Origin: an uncultured Flavobacterium sp.
Lineage (GTDB): Bacteria; Bacteroidota; Bacteroidia; Flavobacteriales; Flavobacteriaceae
Assembly: GCA_946480635.1 (NCBI GenBank)
Contig: CAMLKV010000036.1
Span: 1-11,230, forward strand
Length of the DNA: 11,230 bases
Direction of reading: 5' to 3'
The notes below the pieces were generated by a model that saw only the letters and a list, made by a program, of their open reading frames with translations, searched no databases and was not told the DNA's origin. This document shows positions 1 to 7,045 of the stretch, in pieces. The position numbers and the translations under genes are program-made. How positions within the stretch are numbered: position 1 is the stretch's first letter; every line of letters starts with the position of its first letter.

Positions 1-124
1 CTGTTTCAATTTCAGCAAGAATATCTCCTTCTTTAATTTTGTCACCCACTTTTTTAAGCCATGTTGCCACAGTTCCTTCCGTCATGGTATCGCTCAAACG
101 CGGCATTGTAATTACTGTTGCCAT
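1..124 (-). CDS. Pyruvate dehydrogenase E2 (dihydrolipoamide acetyltransferase), N-terminal fragment
   Basis: Only the first 41 codons are inside the window; the gene continues past the left edge. The translation begins [20 protein letters not shown] and continues through [13 protein letters not shown], the standard opening of a lipoyl (biotinyl_lipoyl) domain in 2-oxo acid dehydrogenase E2 proteins. The fragment stops at EIET, just before the DKA motif whose lysine carries lipoate in this family, so the lipoylated residue is not visible. E2 forms the core of the pyruvate dehydrogenase complex and transfers the acetyl group to CoA. The start lies 4 nt after the pdhA stop on the same strand, so the two are almost certainly co-transcribed. 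The neighbour and the MPRLSDTM opening favour pyruvate over 2-oxoglutarate dehydrogenase. Confidence 0.9.
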   Translation of the reverse strand, partial: MATVITMPRLSDTMTEGTVATWLKKVGDKIKEGDILAEIET

Positions 125-128
125 AATG

Positions 129-1127
129 TTATAATCTATGAGGAATGAATGGATAATTTTCTTGTTCGTACACTACGTCATACAATTGTTCTGCTGTTGG
201 GAATGGAGATTCATCAGCGAATTTCTCACATTCAGCAACTAAATCAGTTACTCTCTGATCGATAGTTTCGATTTCAGCATCAGTAGCATATTTATTTTCT
301 TTAATCATATCAAGAACTTGAGTAATTGGATCGATTTTTTTATACTCTTCCACCTCTTCTTTAGTTCTGTATAATTGCGCATCAGACATTGAGTGTCCTC
401 TGTAACGGTATGTTTTCATTTCAAGGAAAGTTGGTCCATCACCACGACGAGCTCTATCTATTGCCTCATGCATAGCTTCAGCAACTTTAATAGGGTTCAT
501 TCCGTCAACAGGTCCACAAGGCATTTCATAACCTAAACCTAATTTCCAAATATCTGTATGGTTAGCAGTTCTCTCAACAGAAGTACCCATTGCATAACCA
601 TTATTCTCAACAATAAATACTACTGGTAATTTCCAGTTCATTGCCATATTGAAAGCTTCATGCAATGAACCTTGACGAGCAGCTCCATCTCCAAAATATG
701 TTAATGTAACACCTCCTGTTTCAAAATATTTGTCAGCAAAAGCGATACCAGCACCTACTGGAATTTGAGCACCCACAATACCGTGACCACCGTAGAAACC
801 ATGTTCTTTATCAAAAATATGCATTGAACCACCCATTCCTTTTGAAGTACCAGTAACCTTTCCAAGTAATTCTGCCATTACTCTTTTTGGATCAGTACCC
901 ATACCAATAGGTTGAACGTGGTTACGGTAAGCAGTAATCATTTTGTCTTTAGACAAATCCATTGCATGCAATGCTCCTGCTAAAACAGCTTCTTGTCCAT
1001 TATATAAATGTAAAAAACCTCTAACCTTTTGTTGAATATAAAGTGCTGCAAGCTTATCTTCGAATTTTCTCCAGAAAAGCATGTCTTCGTACCACTTTAA
1101 TAAAACTTCTTTTGTTACTTCTTTCAT
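129..1127 (-). CDS. pdhA: Pyruvate dehydrogenase E1 component, alpha subunit
   Basis: This 332-residue cytoplasmic protein has the usual length for a bacterial E1 alpha. With E1 beta it carries out thiamine diphosphate (TPP)-dependent decarboxylation of pyruvate and acetylates the E2 lipoyl group. The TPP/Mg binding motif is present: GDG at residues 146-148 and NN at 175-176 ([10 protein letters not shown]). The segments around 94-103 ([10 protein letters not shown]) and 113-129 ([17 protein letters not shown]) are typical E1 alpha active-site sequence. Residues 239-250 ([12 protein letters not shown]) match the loop that is phosphorylated in mitochondrial homologues; nothing here shows that it is phosphorylated. 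The E2 gene follows after 4 nt with no E1 beta gene between them, so E1 beta must be encoded elsewhere. The ATG start is preceded by an A/T-rich leader of about 70 nt from a probable promoter. Confidence 0.95.
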   Translation of the reverse strand: MKEVTKEVLLKWYEDMLFWRKFEDKLAALYIQQKVRGFLHLYNGQEAVLAGALHAMDLSKDKMITAYRNHVQPIGMGTDPKRVMAELLGKVTGTSKGMGGSMHIFDKEHGFYGGHGIVGAQIPVGAGIAFADKYFETGGVTLTYFGDGAARQGSLHEAFNMAMNWKLPVVFIVENNGYAMGTSVERTANHTDIWKLGLGYEMPCGPVDGMNPIKVAEAMHEAIDRARRGDGPTFLEMKTYRYRGHSMSDAQLYRTKEEVEEYKKIDPITQVLDMIKENKYATDAEIETIDQRVTDLVAECEKFADESPFPTAEQLYDVVYEQENYPFIPHRL

Positions 1128-1201
1128 GTGATTTTGTAAAGTATTGTGTGTAATTATTTTATAAGACGCAAAAAATTGACCTCACACAAATTTGCGAAGA
1201 G

Positions 1202-1231
1202 CAAAAGTAAGACATTCCTAATAATTGATAA
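1202..1231 (-). promoter_or_regulatory. Probable pdhA promoter
   Basis: On the minus strand, positions 1209 to 1202 read TACTTTTG, a full match to the Bacteroidota -7 element TAnnTTTG. Nineteen nucleotides upstream (1231-1229) is TTA, two of three matches to the -33 element TTG. The implied transcript starts near 1197 and gives pdhA a leader of about 70 nt. This is inferred from the motif and spacing only. Confidence 0.45.
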
Positions 1232-1249
1232 AATTTACAGCGTAATTTT
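1230..1249 (-). terminator. Weak hairpin after cdd, possible terminator
   Basis: Seven nucleotides after the cdd stop, the minus strand can form a short AT-rich stem (AAAATTAC with GTAAATTTT, one bulge) around a GCT loop, with T residues on its 3' side. Its low GC content makes it doubtful as an efficient terminator. It overlaps the upstream element of the proposed pdhA promoter. Confidence 0.25.
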
Positions 1250-1255
1250 TCTAAT

Positions 1256-1738
1256 TTATAAATAGTTTTTATCAAATGTAAGTGGTAACAAATTTTGAAT
1301 TGAATCTGATTTATACACTTCACCACTTTCTCCCATGAAATATATCTCTATAGGAAGATCTTGTCTAAACTCATATTCAAATATAGATTGACGACAAGCT
1401 CCGCAAGGAGGAATTGGTTTTGTCGTTACATTTTCTGTAGCTCCTGCTGTGATGGCCATTTTTACAATTTTTGCATCTGGATAAATAGCTCCAGCTTGAA
1501 AAATAGCAACGCGCTCTGCACACAACCCGGAAGGATAGGCCGCATTTTCCTGATTTGATCCCAAAACCACCTCTCCATTATCCAACAATAATGCAGCTCC
1601 AACTTTAAATTTTGAGTAGGGTGCATAGGCATTTTTCCTTACTTCAACCGCTTTCTTCATTAAATCTTGATCTTCTCTAAAAAGTTCTTCAACTGAATTA
1701 AAGACTAAGATTTTCGTGTCAATTTTAATTTCTTTCAT
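1256..1738 (-). CDS. cdd: Cytidine deaminase (homotetrameric, zinc-dependent)
   Basis: This 160-residue cytoplasmic enzyme hydrolyses cytidine and deoxycytidine to uridine and deoxyuridine in pyrimidine salvage. The family signature is complete: Cys73-Ala-Glu75 supplies one zinc ligand and the catalytic glutamate, and PCGAC at 111-115 supplies Cys112 and Cys115. Three cysteine ligands mark the small tetrameric class rather than the dimeric E. coli type. The nucleoside-binding segment NQENAAYPSG spans 62-71. The N-terminus carries about 20 residues more than minimal family members such as the B. subtilis enzyme (about 136 residues). The gene lies on the porV-porU strand but is cut off from it by a strong terminator ending only about 12 nt before this ATG, so the source of its transcript is unclear. 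It is functionally unrelated to the secretion genes. Confidence 0.95.
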   Translation of the reverse strand: MKEIKIDTKILVFNSVEELFREDQDLMKKAVEVRKNAYAPYSKFKVGAALLLDNGEVVLGSNQENAAYPSGLCAERVAIFQAGAIYPDAKIVKMAITAGATENVTTKPIPPCGACRQSIFEYEFRQDLPIEIYFMGESGEVYKSDSIQNLLPLTFDKNYL

Positions 1739-1750
1739 ACTTTATAAGGG

Positions 1751-1788
1751 AAAAAAAATCCAAATTTCAAAAAAATGAAATTTGGATT
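1751..1788 (-). terminator. Intrinsic terminator of the porU-porV operon
   Basis: On the minus strand a perfect 12-13 bp inverted repeat (AATCCAAATTTC at one arm, GAAATTTGGATT at the other; arms 1757-1768 and 1777-1788) surrounds a T-rich loop of 6-8 nt. It is followed directly by a T tract (complement of 1751-1756). It lies 22 nt after the porV stop and 12 nt before the cdd start, so it should end the porU-porV transcript. Confidence 0.85.
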
Positions 1789-1810
1789 GTTTATTAATTA
1801 TTTTCTATTT

Positions 1811-2983
1811 CTAATATTGATCATAGTCATCACCAAAATTAAACGTTAATGAAAAACGTAAAGTGTTTTCCAATGGATTTTTGACTTTCGATGCTGAAAA
1901 CAGATAAGAAACATCTAATGTTATAGCAGTGTATCTAAATCCTGCTCCTATTGTCGCAAATTTTCTAGCACCTTTATCCTTACTTTCATTAAAATATCCA
2001 GCTCTTAAAGCAAATGAATCTTGATACCAATATTCTAAACCAGCTGAATATGTAAACTCTTTTATTTCCTCTTTAAATCCATCTGGTGCATCTCCAAAAG
2101 ATTTAAAAACTCCAGATGCCCAACTAATGTTATTATATTCGTCAGCTGCCGCTTGGTATTCACTACCATCAACTACTCCGTTACCATCTTTATCTGTAAC
2201 AACTTTAGGTGTTGGCACTAATAATTTAGTAAACTCTAAATTAGCCGCGACTTTATTATATTCATCAAAAATAAAATCAAAACCTCCACCAAGTCTTAAA
2301 TTAGACGGTAGGAAATTAGAACTTCTTTCAATATCTCCTTCGTAAGAAATTTTAGGTCCTAAATTTTGAATATTAAACCCTAAACGATATCTTCCATTAA
2401 AATCTGTAAAAGCCATTTCTTCTGATTGGTAAAAACCTGCAACGTCTACAGCAAAAGAATTTGCAGATGAAGCATCAGTATTTGTGGTTGCAAATCTCAG
2501 GTTTGAACGAATATATCTACCAGCAACAGCCATTGAAAATCTATCACTTAATTGAAGAGCATATGACAAATCAAATGCTAATTCATTTGGTTTTACATTT
2601 CCTAATGAATTACTTTCTCTGTCAGTTAATTCAATTTCACCTAAACTGAAGTAACGTAAGCTTCCTGCAAAGGCACTTCTTTCATTAAATCTGTTAAAAT
2701 AATTGATTTGTCCTAATGAAATATCATTAACCAAATCAGTCAAATAAGGCGTGTAACTAGCAGTAAACCCTTGTTTTTTTAAGGAAAAAGCATATTTAGC
2801 TGGGTTAAATTGTTGAGAAAACGCGTCTGGAGAAGTAGCAACTCCATTATCACCCATACCAGCAGAACGAGCATCGGCTGCTATTAGTAAGAACGGCACT
2901 CCAGTGGTAATAGGTCTTTCGTTTTGGGCTTGTATATTCAGGGCAAATAATAATCCGGTAATTAGAAAACCAATTTTTTTCAT
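1811..2983 (-). CDS. porV: T9SS outer-membrane protein PorV (LptO family)
   Basis: This is a 390-residue outer-membrane beta-barrel. A signal peptide is clear: MKK, a hydrophobic stretch at 5-17, and likely cleavage after Ala19. The mature start contains the recognisable PorV segment PFLLIAADARSAGMGDNGVA (30-49) and FNPAKYAF (59-66). The rest alternates polar and aromatic strands as in FadL-like barrels and ends in FSLTFNFGDDYDQY. In Porphyromonas gingivalis and F. johnsoniae, PorV binds the C-terminal signal domain of T9SS cargo at the SprA translocon and passes it to PorU for processing; in F. johnsoniae it is needed for only a subset of cargo. porU ends 40 nt upstream on the same strand, so the two form an operon closed by the terminator at 1751-1788. 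Residues 264-275 form an EF-hand-like calcium loop, discussed in the findings. Confidence 0.93.
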   Translation of the reverse strand: MKKIGFLITGLLFALNIQAQNERPITTGVPFLLIAADARSAGMGDNGVATSPDAFSQQFNPAKYAFSLKKQGFTASYTPYLTDLVNDISLGQINYFNRFNERSAFAGSLRYFSLGEIELTDRESNSLGNVKPNELAFDLSYALQLSDRFSMAVAGRYIRSNLRFATTNTDASSANSFAVDVAGFYQSEEMAFTDFNGRYRLGFNIQNLGPKISYEGDIERSSNFLPSNLRLGGGFDFIFDEYNKVAANLEFTKLLVPTPKVVTDKDGNGVVDGSEYQAAADEYNNISWASGVFKSFGDAPDGFKEEIKEFTYSAGLEYWYQDSFALRAGYFNESKDKGARKFATIGAGFRYTAITLDVSYLFSASKVKNPLENTLRFSLTFNFGDDYDQY

Positions 2984-2997
2984 TTCAGCTTTTATAA

Positions 2998-3013
2998 ATA
3001 TTTGACAAATATA
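2998..3013 (-). promoter_or_regulatory. Dyad with a -7-like element in the porU-porV gap
   Basis: Positions 2998-3012 form a perfect 7-bp dyad around a single base (ATATTTG A CAAATAT). On the minus strand, 3013 to 3006 reads TATATTTG, a full match to the Bacteroidota -7 element. No TTG lies at the right distance upstream, so an internal porV promoter is possible but not well supported. The dyad could equally be a chance product of AT-rich sequence. Confidence 0.25.
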
Positions 3014-3023
3014 TATTCTTTTA

Positions 3024-6000
3024 TTAAAGTATTACTAGTTTCTCAAACTTTTCCGTTTTTTTATTCGTTAAAGTTGATTTAACAGTTAATTTATACACAT
3101 ATACTCCTTTACCTATTTTATCCCCAAAATCATCTCTTCCATCCCAAGTAATATCTCTTGATGTAAATCCTTCTGTAGTAATCAACTGATTTTTAGACCA
3201 AACTATCTTCCCTGTAACTGTCATTACCTGAACTTGTACTTCAAGAGGTTCTGACGGCTTATTGTGTGTAAACCAAAACTCTGTATGATTTACAAATGGA
3301 TTTGGATAATTTAAAACATTTGTAATTGTTAACGTTTCGTTACCTACCACTATAAACTGTAACTCTGCAGTAATTAAATTATTGTACACATCCCATGCTT
3401 TAAATGTTAAAGTATGTAATCCTGGAGCTAAATTTCTAAAAGGATACTTTAATTTTCCTTTAGTATAATCATTTAATTCAGTTTCATAATAATCATTCAA
3501 GACATAAGGCTTTGTTTCATCACCATCTAAATATGCAATAATATCGTGACCAATTCCACTAGCAGTGTTAATTCCATGCTCATCTTCAAGAAAAGCCAGA
3601 AAAAGGGGCGATTGATCTGTAATACCCCCCGATACAAACGTTTCATCATTCATGTAAATTCTAACACGTGGTCCAGTAACATCTACTTCCGCATTAGTAT
3701 TTATCCCTCCTACCTTAATAGTAGTATCCCATCCTGTTTGATTTTGAAGTAATGTATTATGCTTTGCATAAAAACTAGCCTTTCCATTACCAACATTTAT
3801 TTTAATATCTCTTGGCACTACGAAACCAAACTCAAACAAACCATTTATTACAGAAGCGTTTCCTCTAAAAATAGTTTCTCCCTGAGTAACAAAATTCATT
3901 GGAGAACCAATTCCATCATTAACTAGTGTGCTACGATTAACATCTTTATCAAAAATTTGAACAGCAACATCACCATTATATGATGTCAAAACATTATCTA
4001 ATTCATCTGTAACTTCTCCAGACAATTTAACATAACTAAGGGCCTGTAAATTATCTGTTGAAGAAGCAATAGGAACATCGTTTATTTTTGTCAATCTAAC
4101 TTTAAGTTTTGGAATTGCCAACATCAAGGCAGGATCACCTATAAAAGAAATAACATTATTTCCTGAATTAGAAGAAGCTACTTTTGTTAAACGTACAGCT
4201 TCGGCAATTGAAGGGTATACGTTCGAACCATACGAAAACAATCTTGCTCCAAAATTGGTGTTAAATGTTTCCCCTGTTCCTTGTCCAATCTGTCTTGTTG
4301 TTGTAACCATTGCGATTGAACCTCCTGTTGGATTTTGATAAACCAGCTCACCGGCTGTTGGTCTTAAAGGATTATCAAAACGAGTAAACTCGCAGGTCAC
4401 GGTAATAAACAAAGGGTATTTATATTTATTGGCTAAAGTTTTCGCATCTGGAATTTCAAAAATTCTCTCCCCAGAAAGACCATCTTCCCCTCCATGACCT
4501 AAATAATTAAACACCAACGCCCCTTGACCAAATGCATTAAACATCTCTTCTCTAGCTTTTGGATATTTTTGACCTCCTGAAGTAGTCTCCTGAACATAGG
4601 CGTCCATGTGAATCTTCTTAAGATTGATGAATTTTTTTTGACTTACAATTTCATCCCCTAAATCATCCATGTTCTGTTGTAAAGAACTATCACTTGATTT
4701 ATCAATATCATCTGAAATGAAAACTATATTATTACGCCATCTTCCATATGATTTCAAGTCATGATAGTCAATAATTTTAGTAACCATCTGCTCTGCTTGT
4801 TCGACATTACTTGCTAAAATTCTACCAACAGCTATATCCAAGCCACCACCTGATATCATATCTCCCTCATTAGAACCCATTAATCCAAAATAATCGTCTG
4901 AAACAAACGAAGAAACTAAAGAAAAACTTTCCAAAGAATGAAAAATAGGAACCACATTAGTATTATTTTGAATTCTATCTTTAAAATCGAAGGAAGCATC
5001 ACCAAACAAACAAACATATTTTATTCTATCTCCAGGAACAAAAGAATCATTATCATAAATATATTTCACAAAATTTCTGATTGCACCAATATCTGGCTTA
5101 CCAGAAGAAAACTCTTTATACAACATCTCCAATGTAACTACTTTTACATTTAATGAGGAGTAATTTCTATGAAAATTAGCCAACCTTTCTGCTTGACCTG
5201 ATAAATAAGCTGGTGACACAATCACGTAGTCAACATCTTTCAATTGTCCTTGACTATCATAAAAAATCGTCCCTTTTAAATCCTGATTTGAAACAGATGG
5301 ATCGCTTTCTTTTTCTGGGCTATAAAAATCATTATTATCAACTACAATATAATTTTTAATTTGTCCCATTGTTGCTTTAACAGAAATCGTTGACAGACCG
5401 GAGTTTTGCTTAGAAGTAACATTATAAATATCAGTAATATCCCAAACTTGTCCGATATTTGCTGCATTGCTAATTTGGTACTCACAAACACCCACTTGAG
5501 ATGCTACCTCATTTACTTTAAAACGAAATTGTCTTCCAAAACCTTTAAGTTCTGATTTAGCAGTAATAGCAATATAATCCAGAAATGCATTACTACTTGG
5601 AACACCATTATTATTGTATTTCAAAAGAACTGAAATATTTTGAGAATTAGAAGTGTATGAATTATTAAGAATTCCAGCCGATGCATAAACTGGTCCTTGA
5701 GGATTTGTTGCAGCAAACGAAATAGCACCTATTGACTGACCATTTACTACTACATCCATATTGGTAGTAGCGGCAGCAGAACCAGCAGCTCTAACCTTAA
5801 CATTAACAGGATTAGCCGTTTGCATGTTAGGGAAATTAAACTGAAAAGTTTGTTGATTTTCAAAATTAAACTGCTCACCATACCAAGTCCTCCCTAATCT
5901 AGCTATATTGATTCTATCAATTTCATGAAACTGATAATCATCAAAAGAAGTGTAAACATTATTTGGCGACTGAACTGGTTCATTTAAATTCTGAATTCTT

Positions 6001-6845
6001 TTGCCATTTCCAGTTGAGGAAGTAATATAATAATAGGATCTATCACCATACAAATTAATATGTGTTTGACTATCATCATTCCAATTATCAACTCCTTCAG
6101 CATAAAAAAGAATATAATCACTATCATGAAAGGAACCATCTTCTTCACCTATAAATTGAATTGCATTTTCAGCAATATCAAAAGGATAAGAAACAGAATT
6201 TATAAGCGGAATCATTCTACCACCATTACCATATATCTTAATGGTTCTTGGATCAACATTAACGTTAAAACCTAAGCTAGATAAAAATGACTTGGTAATT
6301 TTATAAACACCAGATTTTTGAACATAAAATCTCTTCCACTCTCCTGTTTTTAAAACAGAACTTGACAAAGCCATTATGTTTTTTGAGGAAATACCTGTAG
6401 TTGGTGAATACCTATAAGTATATTCTAGACTTTTAACCCTTTTATAGACTCCATTTTGCTTAATGATAGGTAAAAAAGAAAAGACTGCATAATATTCATC
6501 TCTCGCTTGTGCATTACTAATCTTAGCATTAATATCACTTTTTATGTCATTTTTATCCAGCTCACCTAATGCTTCAACAGAGATATTCTCATAGGAAATA
6601 TTTGAAACAATAAGACTGTTATCATCAACATTATTCACTACCTTAAACTTTTCAGAAAAACATATTAGTCTACTTACATCATTATAGCTGAAGTTTTCAG
6701 ATTTAAAAAATGGGACCTTGTACTTATAAGCCTCATTGAAATTATAATAACTATTATCAACCCACTCAATAGACACATATCTTTTTTCCTGTGCAAAGGA
6801 AAATAAGCAAAAAAGAAGCGCAATTATTAAGGAGTATTTTTTCAT
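3024..6845 (-). CDS. porU: T9SS C-terminal signal peptidase / sortase PorU (peptidase family C25)
   Basis: This 1273-residue surface protein belongs to the gingipain-like C25 peptidases. A signal peptide (MKKYSLIIALLFCLFSFA) is probably cut after Ala18. A long N-terminal beta-rich region is followed by the peptidase domain at about 535-910. His784 (NYLGHGGEDG) and Cys818 (ITVTCEFTRFDNP) fit the catalytic dyad, and the domain ends near GDPALMLA (903-910). Further beta-sandwich sequence follows. Residues from about 1178 (NYPNPF, 1179-1184) to the end look like a type A T9SS C-terminal domain closing in EKFEKLVIL. In P. gingivalis, PorU removes the C-terminal domain of secreted cargo and joins the cargo to anionic lipopolysaccharide. 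F. johnsoniae is thought to use the same machinery, although its surface anchor is less clear. The gene precedes porV by 40 nt and diverges from gldJ. I found no convincing promoter in the 143 bp upstream. Confidence 0.93.
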   Translation of the reverse strand: MKKYSLIIALLFCLFSFAQEKRYVSIEWVDNSYYNFNEAYKYKVPFFKSENFSYNDVSRLICFSEKFKVVNNVDDNSLIVSNISYENISVEALGELDKNDIKSDINAKISNAQARDEYYAVFSFLPIIKQNGVYKRVKSLEYTYRYSPTTGISSKNIMALSSSVLKTGEWKRFYVQKSGVYKITKSFLSSLGFNVNVDPRTIKIYGNGGRMIPLINSVSYPFDIAENAIQFIGEEDGSFHDSDYILFYAEGVDNWNDDSQTHINLYGDRSYYYITSSTGNGKRIQNLNEPVQSPNNVYTSFDDYQFHEIDRINIARLGRTWYGEQFNFENQQTFQFNFPNMQTANPVNVKVRAAGSAAATTNMDVVVNGQSIGAISFAATNPQGPVYASAGILNNSYTSNSQNISVLLKYNNNGVPSSNAFLDYIAITAKSELKGFGRQFRFKVNEVASQVGVCEYQISNAANIGQVWDITDIYNVTSKQNSGLSTISVKATMGQIKNYIVVDNNDFYSPEKESDPSVSNQDLKGTIFYDSQGQLKDVDYVIVSPAYLSGQAERLANFHRNYSSLNVKVVTLEMLYKEFSSGKPDIGAIRNFVKYIYDNDSFVPGDRIKYVCLFGDASFDFKDRIQNNTNVVPIFHSLESFSLVSSFVSDDYFGLMGSNEGDMISGGGLDIAVGRILASNVEQAEQMVTKIIDYHDLKSYGRWRNNIVFISDDIDKSSDSSLQQNMDDLGDEIVSQKKFINLKKIHMDAYVQETTSGGQKYPKAREEMFNAFGQGALVFNYLGHGGEDGLSGERIFEIPDAKTLANKYKYPLFITVTCEFTRFDNPLRPTAGELVYQNPTGGSIAMVTTTRQIGQGTGETFNTNFGARLFSYGSNVYPSIAEAVRLTKVASSNSGNNVISFIGDPALMLAIPKLKVRLTKINDVPIASSTDNLQALSYVKLSGEVTDELDNVLTSYNGDVAVQIFDKDVNRSTLVNDGIGSPMNFVTQGETIFRGNASVINGLFEFGFVVPRDIKINVGNGKASFYAKHNTLLQNQTGWDTTIKVGGINTNAEVDVTGPRVRIYMNDETFVSGGITDQSPLFLAFLEDEHGINTASGIGHDIIAYLDGDETKPYVLNDYYETELNDYTKGKLKYPFRNLAPGLHTLTFKAWDVYNNLITAELQFIVVGNETLTITNVLNYPNPFVNHTEFWFTHNKPSEPLEVQVQVMTVTGKIVWSKNQLITTEGFTSRDITWDGRDDFGDKIGKGVYVYKLTVKSTLTNKKTEKFEKLVIL

Positions 6846-6988
6846 ATATGTACAATAACGTCTTAAAAGAAATTATTTCAGCATGTAAAAATATGTTATT
6901 TAATACAATAATAAAAAAGAATAATCGTTAAGGAAAATAGGTAAAAAATCAAATTTTAAGATTTTTTTAAATATTTATCAAAAAGGTG

Positions 6989-7018
6989 TTGCAGTTTAAT
7001 GGTTAATTATTATATTGC
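6989..7018 (+). promoter_or_regulatory. Probable gldJ promoter in the porU-gldJ divergent spacer
   Basis: TTG at 6989-6991 is followed, after exactly 19 nt, by TATATTGC at 7011-7018. That is the expected spacing for the Bacteroidota housekeeping promoter, with four of six matches in the -7 element. Transcription would start near 7023, leaving a leader of about 22 nt. The rest of the 200-bp spacer (6846-7045) is very AT-rich with poly-A and poly-T runs and must also hold the porU promoter, which I cannot place. Confidence 0.5.
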
Positions 7019-7045
7019 GCCACAAAATAATTACCTACTGAAAGT

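Noticed and set aside
6942..6969. AT-only inverted repeat (AAAAAATC / GATTTTTT) in the porU-gldJ spacer
   Set aside because: It lies between divergent genes, where no terminator is needed, and has a single G-C pair. It is expected by chance in poly-A/poly-T sequence.
6846..6988. Promoter for porU on the minus strand
   Set aside because: The best match (TTG, 18 nt, TACATGCT) keeps only part of the -7 element. Other candidates have wrong spacing, so no position is supported.
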